A DNA stretch of 31,748 nt from Alteromonadaceae bacterium (GTDB taxonomy: Bacteria; Pseudomonadota; Gammaproteobacteria; Pseudomonadales; Oleiphilaceae). Below the pieces are notes generated by a model. The model was not told where the DNA came from and did no database searches. It saw only the letters and a list, made by a program, of their open reading frames with translations. Position numbers and translations under genes: made by a program. Positions 1 to 7,543 of the stretch are shown here, piece after piece. The DNA lies in the NCBI GenBank assembly GCA_013393545.1, contig JABXHG010000185.1:1-31748 (forward strand). Reading direction: 5' to 3'. How positions within the stretch are numbered: the first letter of the stretch is position 1; each line of letters opens with the position of its first letter.

Positions 1-150
1 GGGGGAGAGAGAGGGCCCGAGGGGGAAGGGTGTGGGGGAGACACCAGGGGCACCCGGGGTGTGGGAGAGGAGGACGGGGTAGAGAGGGGAGGAGGAGGCG
101 GTCGCGCGGAGACAGGGAAACACCGCGACGGGGACGGGGGAAGACCGGCA
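1..150. other. Corrupted contig end (error-rich acnB sequence)
   Basis: This stretch is extremely G-rich on the plus strand and looks like low-complexity DNA. Read on the minus strand in the acnB frame, it keeps fragments of the expected protein at the right spacing, for example RGVSL near bases 105-125 and the HT of the GGDSHTRFP region further left. From the CHTA motif to RGVSL the length equals that of E. coli AcnB with no insertion or deletion. The difference is mostly replacement by C on the minus strand. I infer a low-quality consensus end, not a real repeat. Confidence 0.8.
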
Positions 151-1534
151 TGGGGTGCTGCACATTAAAGCGAACAGGCGCTGGGGAAGAGGCGGTGTGA
201 CAGAAAGACTGCATAACCAGATCAGCCTGGAAGCCCAGACACGCCAGATCTTTCAGCTCGTCACGGGTCATCGGACCAGTGGTGTCCTGGGAACCAACGG
301 TGGTCATCTCGGGCTCGCAGTAGGTGCCCGGACGAACGCCCTGGCCTTCTTCCAGACCACAGGCCTTACCGACCATTTTCTGACCCAGGGTAAAGCCCTT
401 GGTGCCGGCTTCCGGATCTTTCGGCAGGCGGAAGATGTCAGTGGCGCCTAGGCCCAGCGCTTCACGCGCCTTGTTGGTCAGACCACGACCGATGATCAGC
501 GGGATACGACCGCCGGCCTGAACTTCGTCCAGAATAACGTCGGACTTCAGAGAGAACTCGGAGATAGTCTCGCCAGCTTCGTTCAGGATCTTGCCTTCGT
601 ACGGGCGAATTTCAATGACGTCGCCCATGTTCATGTCATCAACCGGAGCTTCGAATACCAAAGCGCCCGCGTCTTCCATGGTGTTGAAGCAGATCGGAGC
701 AACCTTGTTACCGATACACACACCGCCAGCGCGCTTGTTCGGAACACCCGGGATGTCTTCACCGAAGAACCACAGAACCGAGTTGGTGGCGGACTTACGT
801 GAAGAACCAGTACCTACTACGTCGCCTACAAAGGCAACCGGCAGGCCCTTGGATTTGATTTCGTCGATCTGGCTCATCGGGCCAGTCACACCCGGCTCTT
901 CCGGGTTCAGGCCGTCGCGTTCCATTTTGTAGGCAGCACGGGCGTGCAGCGGAATGTCCGGACGGGACCAGGCATCCTGTGCCGGAGACAGGTCGTCAGT
1001 GTTGGTTTCGCCGGTTACCTTGAACACCACCATCTTGGTGCTTTCCGGAACCTTCTTCTTGCTGGTGAACCACTCGGCGTTGGCCCAGGATTCGATCACG
1101 TCCTTGGCCACGGCGTTGCCCGCGTCCATCTTTTCTTTCACGTCGTTGAACGCGTCGAACATCAGCAGGGTGTGCTTCAGCTCTTCACCGGCCAGCTTGG
1201 CCAGCTCGCTGTCGTCGAGCAGGTCAACCAGAGTTTCGATGTTGTAACCGCCCTGCATCATGCCCAGCAGTTGTACGGCTTTCTCTTTGCTGATCAGCGG
1301 AGAGGTGGCTTCGCCCTTAACGATGGCGGACAGGAAAGCGGCTTTTACGTAAGCGGCTTCGTCCACACCCGGCGGAACACGGGTTTCCAGCAGGTAAACC
1401 AGAGTCTCTTCTTCACCGGCAGGCGGGTTTTTCAGCAGTTCTACCAGATCGGCAACCTGCTCAGGATTCAGCGGCTTCGGGGGAATACCCAGAGCTTCAC
1501 GTTCGGCAACGTGTTCACGATAGGCTTCTAACAC
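1..1534 (-). CDS. acnB: Bifunctional aconitate hydratase B / 2-methylisocitrate dehydratase, partial (N-terminal half)
   Basis: Aconitase B isomerises citrate to isocitrate in the TCA cycle through a [4Fe-4S] cluster. The minus-strand translation from the GTG at 1534 reads LEAYREHVAER at its start, then NPPAGEE, RVPPGVDEAAYVK, MQGGYN, FKVTGETNTDDLSPA, GDVVGTGSSRKSATNSVLW and GSQDTTGPMTRDELKDLACL, all landmarks of AcnB. These cover the N-terminal HEAT-like domain, the swivel domain and the start of the catalytic core. The GTG aligns with the usual family start and has GAGGG 8 nt upstream; an in-frame ATG at 1549 would add five residues and is less likely. The gene runs off the left edge after about 510 of some 860 residues. 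From about residue 462 (bases 1-150) the sequence is corrupted but still follows the AcnB frame. Divergent from miaE. Confidence 0.95.
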   Translation of the reverse strand, partial: MLEAYREHVAEREALGIPPKPLNPEQVADLVELLKNPPAGEEETLVYLLETRVPPGVDEAAYVKAAFLSAIVKGEATSPLISKEKAVQLLGMMQGGYNIETLVDLLDDSELAKLAGEELKHTLLMFDAFNDVKEKMDAGNAVAKDVIESWANAEWFTSKKKVPESTKMVVFKVTGETNTDDLSPAQDAWSRPDIPLHARAAYKMERDGLNPEEPGVTGPMSQIDEIKSKGLPVAFVGDVVGTGSSRKSATNSVLWFFGEDIPGVPNKRAGGVCIGNKVAPICFNTMEDAGALVFEAPVDDMNMGDVIEIRPYEGKILNEAGETISEFSLKSDVILDEVQAGGRIPLIIGRGLTNKAREALGLGATDIFRLPKDPEAGTKGFTLGQKMVGKACGLEEGQGVRPGTYCEPEMTTVGSQDTTGPMTRDELKDLACLGFQADLVMQSFCHTASSPAPVRFNVQHPMPVFPRPRRGVSLSPRDRLLLPSLPRPPLPHPGCPWCLPHTLPPRALSLP

Positions 1535-1560
1535 GATATGGACCCTCATCAGTTGGAATG

Positions 1561-1673
1561 TCCCGCGTTATTAGGCATCTGCCTGCGGGAAGTTTTTGGC
1601 GGTAAAGGCCGCGGGAGCCTCTGAATAACACCTCAAACCAACCACTGATTTCAGGATTTATTCAGAGACTCCC
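1561..1673 (-). promoter_or_regulatory. Structured acnB 5' leader with two hairpins
   Basis: Between the acnB start and its upstream region are two inverted repeats. The outer one pairs 1613-1628 with 1658-1673 (15 of 16 bases, loop about 29 nt). The inner one pairs TCCCGC at 1561-1566 with GCGGGA at 1585-1590 and contains a second AGGCA/TGCCT pairing. Both would lie in the acnB leader if transcription starts near 1684, below a weak promoter-like pair on the minus strand (TTAACT at 1712-1717, TATAGA at 1691-1696, a short 15-bp spacer). The inner hairpin could also act as a terminator on the plus strand, since AGTTTTT follows it. The hairpins are seen directly; any regulatory role is inferred. 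Confidence 0.45.
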
Positions 1674-1790
1674 ATGAACTGGCGCTGCATTCTATAGGAA
1701 AACCCGTATAAAGTTAAGTTGGACAGAGGTCGGAGGGATCTGTTAGTTGCGATATACTCCGGGGCTTTGCCAAACAACCGGGTTTGCACC

Positions 1791-2399
1791 ATGAACGACG
1801 CCCTGCAAGAGATTCACGATTTCCTGCCCTGCCGAACGCCGGCCCAGTGGATTGATAACGCCCTTGAGCACCAGAACCTGCTGCTGATAGATCACGCCCA
1901 CTGCGAGAAGAAAGCCGCCTCCACAGCACTGAGCCTGATGTACCGGTATCTGGACAACGTAGACCTGCTGAACAAGATGTCCCGCCTGGCTCGAGAAGAG
2001 CTGCGCCATTTCGAGCAGGTGCTGGCGATCATGCAAAAGCGCGGCGTGGAATACATTCACCTGTCCCCTGCCCGTTACGCCGCAGGCCTACGGGCGGAAG
2101 TCCGGAGCGAAGACCCCGGCCGGCTGGTGGACATCCTGATTGTCGGCGCCATTATCGAAGCCCGCTCCTGCGAACGCTTCGCGGCACTGGCACCCTATCT
2201 GGACGAAAAACTGGCGGATTTCTACAACAGCCTGCTCAAGTCCGAAGCACGGCATTATCAGGATTACCTGAAGCTCGCCGAACAAGCCCACGGCGGCCCG
2301 GTGGATGAGCGCGTGGCGGAATTCCTGGCGATCGAAAAGGAACTGATCGAAACGCCGGATACCGAGTTCCGGTTCCACAGTGGGCCTGTAAAAGACTGA
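1791..2399 (+). CDS. miaE: tRNA-(2-methylthio-N6-isopentenyladenosine-37) hydroxylase MiaE
   Basis: MiaE is a non-haem diiron monooxygenase that hydroxylates the isopentenyl group of ms2i6A37 in tRNAs reading UNN codons. The 202-residue product is the usual family size. It shows the ferritin-like four-helix ligand pattern: a Glu in HAHCEKKA, an ExxH in EELRHFE, a Glu in IIEARSCERF, and a second ExxH in SEARHYQDY. I chose the ATG at 1791 over a longer in-frame start at 1719 because MNDALQEIHDFL is a typical MiaE N-terminus; no strong Shine-Dalgarno sequence is visible. A TATACT box at 1753-1758 could be its -10 element, but no good -35 accompanies it. It is a single gene, divergent from acnB and convergent with putP, closed by the hairpin at 2409-2424. 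Confidence 0.92.
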   Translation: MNDALQEIHDFLPCRTPAQWIDNALEHQNLLLIDHAHCEKKAASTALSLMYRYLDNVDLLNKMSRLAREELRHFEQVLAIMQKRGVEYIHLSPARYAAGLRAEVRSEDPGRLVDILIVGAIIEARSCERFAALAPYLDEKLADFYNSLLKSEARHYQDYLKLAEQAHGGPVDERVAEFLAIEKELIETPDTEFRFHSGPVKD

Positions 2400-2400
2400 T

Positions 2401-2431
2401 AAAAAAGAGGCTCCCGCGGGAGCCCCTTTTA
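2401..2431. terminator. Bidirectional terminator between miaE and putP
   Basis: A perfect 16-base palindrome (GGCTCCCG/CGGGAGCC, 2409-2424) has an A-run on its left and CCTTTT on its right. It can therefore act as a Rho-independent terminator for miaE on the plus strand and for putP on the minus strand, which ends at 2457. Confidence 0.8.
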
Positions 2432-2456
2432 CTGACTGAACTAAACGTTCTGTCTA

Positions 2457-3945
2457 TCAGCGCTCGATGTGCTGATACTCGCCAGAGTCCTTGGTCGCCA
2501 GGGTCACCACCACAATGGCGATGAACGCGGCAATGAAGCCCGGGATGATTTCATACACGCCCGGACCACCCATGAAGCTGCCGTTCCAGCCCAGAGCAAT
2601 CCAGATCATCACCGTGGCAGCACCGACCACCAGGCCAGCAACCGCGCCAGCGCCGTTGGTGCGGGACCACATCAGCGACAAAATAATCAGCGGGCCGAAG
2701 GCGGCACCAAAGCCGGCCCAGGCGTTACTGACCAGCGCCAGTACCTGAGAGTCCGGATCCCGGGCGATAAAGGCCGCAACCAGACCAACAATCACCACGC
2801 AGGCCCGGCCGATATTCACGCATTCCTTGTCGGAGGCGTCCTTGCGCAGGAACAAGCGATAGAAATCCTCGGTCAGCGAGGCTGAAGACACCAGCAGCTG
2901 ACTGGAGATGGTACTCATTACTGCGGCCAGCAGAGCGGCGTACAGGAAGCCGGTAATGAACGGATGGAACAACAGTTCAGAAAGAACAATAAAGATCGTC
3001 TCCGGGTCAGCCACATCCAGACCGTTGCGAACGGCATAGGCGCGACCAAACACACCCAGGGCAATCGCACCAATCAGGGAGATGGCCATCCAGGACATAC
3101 CGATGTTCCGCGCAACGCCCACTTCGTGGATGGAGCGAATCGCCATGAAGCGCACGATGATGTGCGGCTGACCAAAGTAGCCCAGACCCCAGGCAACGGC
3201 AGACAGCCAGCCAATCAGAGTCAGCCCTCAGTCCAGGACAACAGCGTCGGGTCCACGCTATTCAGTGTTTCGGAGGCCTGGCCGAAGCCGCCGCCACCTT
3301 CACCGAACAGCACTACCGCTGGCATGATCACCAGCGCCAGCATCATGATGCAGCCTTGCACGAAGTCGGTCATCGACACCGCCAGGAAGCCACCCACCAC
3401 GGTGTAGGCAAGCACCACGCCCAGGGTGATGATGATGCCCACGGCGTAATCGCTGGCGCCCGGCACGTTGATGATTTCCGCGAACGCGCTTTCAAACAGC
3501 TTGCCGCCTGCAACCAGGCCTGAAGCCGTATACACCGCGAAGAACAGCACGATCACGATCGCCGAGATGGTGCGCAGTGGCAACGCCTTGGTCGGGAAGC
3601 GGTTAGCCAGGAAGGCGGGAATGGTGAGTGCGTTACCGTAATGCACGGTTTGCTCACGTAAGCGCGTCGCCACCAGAATCCAGTTGATCAGCGCGCCAAC
3701 CCAAAGGCCGATACCAATCCAGGCCGAAGCCAGACCAGTGACAAACAGGGCACCAGGCAAACCGAGCAGCAGCCAGCCACTCATGTCAGATGCGCCAGCC
3801 GACAGAGCAGCCACTTTCGGGCTCAACCCCCTGCCACCCAGCATATAGTCTCGGCAGTAGCCGAAGCCTTACGCATCGCATACAGGCCGATAACAATCAT
3901 CAGCGCAAAGTAAAGGAATAGACTTATCCAGACACCACTAGCCAT
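2457..3945 (-). pseudogene. putP: Sodium/proline symporter PutP, interrupted by two one-base deletions
   Basis: PutP is an inner-membrane Na+/proline symporter of the SSS family with about 13 membrane helices. The minus strand from the ATG at 3945 (GGAGGAG at about 3950-3958 is an excellent ribosome site) begins MASGVWISLFLYFALMIVIG. Three frames must be joined to give about 496 residues, the normal PutP length. The first break is near 3850, where one G is missing before the DYMLGGRGLSP segment. The second is near 3224, where one base is missing between LLSWTEG and LTLIGWLSAVAWGLGYFGQPH. Both are losses of one base from a doublet. All remaining sequence is well conserved, including SDMSGWLLLGLPGALF, so the breaks are either recent or sequencing errors. 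The C-terminus ends ...YQHIER. An AraC-type regulator gene lies directly upstream. Confidence 0.88.
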
Positions 3946-4046
3946 AAAAGGCTCCTCCGGTTTTGTTGAGTCGGATGCATTCCGCTCCGTTCTTCTTGTA
4001 TATCCCTTTCAACGCAGGGTTTTACCCGGCGCATCCCGCACAGGTC

Positions 4047-4083
4047 CTTTTTCACTATAGCCTATTATTGTTCCAGTGCGACT
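4047..4083 (-). promoter_or_regulatory. Possible putP promoter
   Basis: On the minus strand a TATAGT box (4054-4059) lies 17 bp downstream of GTCGCA, a weak -35. It is about 100 nt upstream of the putP start in an AT-rich stretch. The -10 is good and the -35 poor, so an activator could be needed. This is a prediction from motif matching only. Confidence 0.3.
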
Positions 4084-4150
4084 TTAGGCTTAAACGTGCG
4101 ATCGGGAAGATCTAACGGCTATAAATTAGTATTACTACGGATGCGAGGCT

Positions 4151-4184
4151 TACAAAATTCTACGAATCTTTTGCAAAATTCTAC
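4151..4184. repeat. Direct repeat phased at 21 bp, candidate AraC-type operator
   Basis: The 11-mer CAAAATTCTAC occurs twice, at 4153-4163 and 4174-4184, exactly 21 bp apart (two helical turns); one further base at 4151/4172 also matches. AraC-family activators typically bind two direct half-sites at this spacing. The repeat lies between the AraC-type gene, which ends at 4208, and putP, about 210-240 nt upstream of the putP start codon and upstream of the predicted promoter. Binding is inferred. Confidence 0.5.
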
Positions 4185-4207
4185 CGGAGTGCCCAGAAGT
4201 CCCTGAA

Positions 4208-4987
4208 TCAGGCGACTTTTTCGCCAGCCTGAAGGCGCGTGGGCGTAGTACCCTTATGTTTTTTAAGGGCATTCGTGAGCGCACCCTGGGAGGAAAAGCC
4301 AGTCCGATAGCTGATTTCGGCCACGGATAAGGAGGTGGATGTCAGCAGGCGCATGGCCTGCTCCAATCGGGTTTGCAGCAAAAACTGGTGCGGCGTTAGG
4401 CCGGACACGTCCCGGAAAACATCATGAAACCGGCTGACACTCAGGCAGGCCACCTTGGCCAGGTCCTGCACTGAAATCTTCTGGTGCAGGTTTTCCATGA
4501 TGTACTGGCGGATCATATCCGGGCTCAAATTGTGGCGGTTTGCCGAAACGGGGTGGCGCTCGGAAATGCGATCGGCCATGCAGTACAGAATGCTTGCCCC
4601 CAGATGCCTGTGCAACGCCAGGTTTTCCGGTGCCCGGTCAAACTCGCCGGCGGCGAACTGCACCAGCCCCTGCAACTGACTGTCCATCTGCACGGTTCTG
4701 GGCTTTTCGAACAGCCGCACCATGCGCTCGTAATCGGCATGGGCCGCATTGTTCAGCACAGGACTGAAAGGATCGAGATTGATCACCAGAACATGGTTAC
4801 GTGAATCCCCACAGTAATCATGACGGGCTTCGGTGGGAACCAGGCAGGCGCGCCATGTATCCAGATGGGAACCTGCGCCGTCAACATTCAGATCGGCTTC
4901 GCCCCGCACGCCCAGCACCACCTGGTGGTGCTGGTGAACATGCTGTTGGGTCGCGGTGGGAAGCTTCAGCAGTTTGGCGTTCAGCAT
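4208..4987 (-). CDS. AraC-family transcriptional regulator, probably of proline uptake
   Basis: This 259-residue protein has an N-terminal cupin-like sensor region (HQHHQVVLGVRGEADLNVDG, about residues 18-40). The C-terminal AraC/XylS DNA-binding domain spans about 155-255: a first helix-turn-helix at ISVQDLAKVACLSVSRFHDVFRDVSG, the connector TPHQFLLQTRLEQAMRLL, and a second at SVAEISYRTGFSSQGALTNALKKHKGTTP. The ATG at 4987 is the first possible start because an in-frame stop lies just upstream; no good ribosome site is visible. It lies 32 bp after tmk and upstream of putP, both on the same strand. In pseudomonads a related AraC-type protein, PruR, activates proline-use genes, so a role in putP control is plausible from context only. 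The ligand is unknown. Confidence 0.8.
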   Translation of the reverse strand: MLNAKLLKLPTATQQHVHQHHQVVLGVRGEADLNVDGAGSHLDTWRACLVPTEARHDYCGDSRNHVLVINLDPFSPVLNNAAHADYERMVRLFEKPRTVQMDSQLQGLVQFAAGEFDRAPENLALHRHLGASILYCMADRISERHPVSANRHNLSPDMIRQYIMENLHQKISVQDLAKVACLSVSRFHDVFRDVSGLTPHQFLLQTRLEQAMRLLTSTSLSVAEISYRTGFSSQGALTNALKKHKGTTPTRLQAGEKVA

Positions 4988-5019
4988 GACAACCGGTAGC
5001 CGTTAATTGAGAATGTTCC

Positions 5020-5649
5020 TTAATTAAAGCAGATTTCCCGCAGGAATGCAGATATCTGTGATGACACTTCGGGCAGCGGCAAGCTGGCATCCACCCGAAA
5101 ATACCGGGCCGGCTCCGCCTGGGCGCGCTCCCGATAGGAATCCCGGATACGCTGGAAAAATTCCAGGTTTTCCTGCTCGAACCGGTCCAGTTCACCCCGA
5201 TGCCTGGCCCGGGCCATACCGGTTTCCACCGGTGCATCCAGCCAGATAATCCGGTCCGGCCGAATTTCGCCCTGCACCAACGTTTCAAGCTGGGCAATTT
5301 TCTCTTTTGCCACGCCCCGGCCTCCGCCCTGATAGGCGAAGGTGGCGTCGGTAAAGCGATCACACAGCACCCATTGCCCTTGCTCAATAGCCGGCAGGAT
5401 TTTCTGGTACAAATGCTGTGCCCGGGCGGCGAACATCAACAGTAACTCGGTGGTTTCGTGTACCGGCTCGTCACGGGGGGCAAGCAACAATTCGCGAATA
5501 CTCTCGGCCATGGGCGTGCCACCGGGTTCGCGGGTGACAACCACATCAGCGCCGAGTTCACGCAGGGTGTCCGCCGCCAGCCGTAACTGGGTGGATTTAC
5601 CCACGCCCTCGGTACCCTCAAAAGTAATAAACTGCCCCCGTTTAGTCAT
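5020..5649 (-). CDS. tmk: Thymidylate kinase
   Basis: Phosphorylates dTMP to dTDP with ATP, an essential step of dTTP synthesis in the cytoplasm. The 209-residue product has the P-loop FEGTEGVGKST (residues 10-20), the dTMP-site loop TREPGGTP (39-46) and the DRF motif (97-99) followed by the YQGGGRG lid-adjacent segment. The start ATG shares its A with the mltG stop codon (TAATG at 5647-5651), which implies translational coupling. In Pseudomonas and E. coli holB follows tmk; here the next gene is an AraC-type regulator. Confidence 0.96.
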   Translation of the reverse strand: MTKRGQFITFEGTEGVGKSTQLRLAADTLRELGADVVVTREPGGTPMAESIRELLLAPRDEPVHETTELLLMFAARAQHLYQKILPAIEQGQWVLCDRFTDATFAYQGGGRGVAKEKIAQLETLVQGEIRPDRIIWLDAPVETGMARARHRGELDRFEQENLEFFQRIRDSYRERAQAEPARYFRVDASLPLPEVSSQISAFLREICFN

Positions 5650-6710
5650 TACTCCTGTCCTTCCTGGGAATTGGTGTTCGCGGGTACCGGTGACGAACGG
5701 TAATTCTCGCGCCGGTTCAACTGGTATTCACGCACCGCCCGCTGGTGTTCGGCCAGGGTCCGGGAAAACTTGTGACTGCCATCGCCCCGGGCGACAAAGT
5801 AATAGGTATCACCGTCGGCCGGATGCAAGGCGGCGTGAATGGCAGCACGGGCCGGCATGGCAATTGGTGTGGGCGGCAGACCGTCGATCCGGTAGGTGTT
5901 GTAGGGCGTGTATTGGCGCAAGTCACGGCTGCGGATACGGCCGTCGTAGTCATCGCCCATACCATAAATCACCGTCGGGTCGGTTTGCAGGCGCATGCCG
6001 GTTTGCAGACGGCGGACAAACACCCCGGCCACCTGTCCACGTTCCGAGGGTACGCCGGTTTCCCGTTCCACGATGGAGGCCATAATCAAAGCTTCGTAGG
6101 AGGACTGGTAGGGCAGCCCCTCGGCGCGGTCCTGCCACTCCTCCTCCAGAACTGACACCATGCGGCCATAGGCCCTTTTGTAGATGTCCAGATCGGTCTC
6201 ACTGCTGCTGAACAGGTAGGTATCCGGGTAAAACCAGCCTTCCGGATGCCGCCCCTCGGCGCCCACTGCGGCCATGATTCGTTCATCGCTCCAGTCGGTG
6301 GTAACCTTCTTCAGCTGCGCATTACCGGCCAGAACCGAGCGCATATCCGAAAAGGTTTTGCCTTCAATAAACTGGATCGACCAGAGTTTAACATCGCCCT
6401 GCACCATTGACTCCAACAGGCTCAAGGGCGTCATTCCGGGTTGCACCTCGTAATCACCTGCCTTGATGGCGGTTTTCCCAGGGTTCAGGCGGCCATACAG
6501 GCGCAACCAGAGGTCATCGGTGACCAGCCCCTGCCTCTCCAGTTGCCGGGCCAACTGGCCATAGGCAGTACCGGACTCCACCGTCATCAGCAGCGGCTCG
6601 TCCAGCCCAACTGGTTTCTCGAGAGCTTTCAGCCCTTGCCACAGCCACAGACCGCCGCCGGCAACCACCAGCAACGCCACGGCAAACAGAACCATCAGCA
6701 GTTTTTTCAA
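5649..6710 (-). CDS. mltG: Endolytic murein transglycosylase MltG (YceG-like)
   Basis: MltG cleaves nascent peptidoglycan strands at the inner membrane and is thought to set glycan chain length. The 353-residue protein has one N-terminal membrane helix (about 4-24), a LysM-like segment, and the catalytic domain with the ASIVERETGVPSERGQVAGVF motif (active-site Glu 215 by alignment with E. coli Glu 218) and RLQTDPTVIYGMG. The start is a TTG at 6710 that overlaps the pabC stop (TTGA) and has GGAG 7 nt upstream; the first ATG in frame is at residue 6. It lies in the pabC-mltG-tmk tail of the fab operon. Confidence 0.93.
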   Translation of the reverse strand: MKKLLMVLFAVALLVVAGGGLWLWQGLKALEKPVGLDEPLLMTVESGTAYGQLARQLERQGLVTDDLWLRLYGRLNPGKTAIKAGDYEVQPGMTPLSLLESMVQGDVKLWSIQFIEGKTFSDMRSVLAGNAQLKKVTTDWSDERIMAAVGAEGRHPEGWFYPDTYLFSSSETDLDIYKRAYGRMVSVLEEEWQDRAEGLPYQSSYEALIMASIVERETGVPSERGQVAGVFVRRLQTGMRLQTDPTVIYGMGDDYDGRIRSRDLRQYTPYNTYRIDGLPPTPIAMPARAAIHAALHPADGDTYYFVARGDGSHKFSRTLAEHQRAVREYQLNRRENYRSSPVPANTNSQEGQE

Positions 6711-7537
6711 GACGAAGCTCCATCCATTGCGCTGGGTAAGGCACAGAGTGTGGCAAGCCGACCACTCACCGGCAGCACCTGCCCCGCAAGATTGGCGACT
6801 GAAACAACCCCCAGCACCGAGTTGGTCAGGTACAGCCCCCGACAGGTGTCAGACATCAGATCCGACAGAGTTAACGGGCTTTCAAATACCGGCTCGCCCC
6901 GCTGTTGCAGGCAGGCAAGCACATGCCCCCGCATGACGCCCGCCACAGCCAGGGTATGAGCGGGCGGTGTCCACCAACCGGTGTCGGTTTCCACGAACAG
7001 GTTGGTACGAGTGCCTTCAACAATTTCTCCGGCGGCATTGCTCATCAACACCTCGAAAAGGTCACCCTTTAGTTCCCGGGCGGCCATCACCTGCTCCAGC
7101 CGGTTCAGGGTTTTGATGCCGCACAGCAGCGGGTTTACGGTCAGCGGAACCCGCGAGAAGTCGGCGTTTACGCCCTCGCTGGGTGGTGCCGGGGGTGCGG
7201 CTGACTCCAGCACCAGCACGTTAACTGCCGCCTCTGGATCCGGCCGGTATCCACGCCCGCCGGCACCCCGGGTAATAATCAACTTGAGGACCCAGGCGCT
7301 CTCGCCCCGGGCGTCGGCTCCTGCTGTCAGGGCGGAAACGGCAATTTCTTCCAGTTCGTGCCGACTGACGTCAATACCCAGACGCCGGGCATCCCGGGCC
7401 AGTCGGTCCAGATGCCGGGGTAACAGAGGTGCGCTCGAACCATTCACTCGAATGGTCTCGAACAAGCCATCCCCGTAGGCCAGGCCACGGTCCGTTGCCG
7501 GCAACCCGCCGTCTTTGCCCGAAAACACCCGCACCAC
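6707..7537 (-). CDS. pabC: Aminodeoxychorismate lyase PabC
   Basis: A PLP enzyme of fold type IV that converts 4-amino-4-deoxychorismate to p-aminobenzoate and pyruvate for folate synthesis. The 276-residue protein has RGLAYGDGLFETIRV near the N-terminus, the PLP lysine in GIKTLNRLEQV (Lys142), and NAAGEIVEGTRTNLFV, which is typical of the class IV aminotransferase-like family. The start is GTG at 7537, 6 nt after the fabF stop, with GAGGGA as ribosome site; a second GTG follows immediately at 7534. Its stop overlaps the mltG start by three bases. Confidence 0.93.
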   Translation of the reverse strand: MVRVFSGKDGGLPATDRGLAYGDGLFETIRVNGSSAPLLPRHLDRLARDARRLGIDVSRHELEEIAVSALTAGADARGESAWVLKLIITRGAGGRGYRPDPEAAVNVLVLESAAPPAPPSEGVNADFSRVPLTVNPLLCGIKTLNRLEQVMAARELKGDLFEVLMSNAAGEIVEGTRTNLFVETDTGWWTPPAHTLAVAGVMRGHVLACLQQRGEPVFESPLTLSDLMSDTCRGLYLTNSVLGVVSVANLAGQVLPVSGRLATLCALPSAMDGASS

Positions 7538-7543
7538 GACGGC

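Noticed and set aside
1..150. G-rich simple repeat or a G-quadruplex region
   Set aside because: It aligns in frame to acnB with substitutions, so the G-richness is most likely a sequencing or consensus artefact.
944..1531. A 195-residue plus-strand frame over acnB
   Set aside because: Antisense to conserved AcnB codons; no recognisable domain and no ribosome site.
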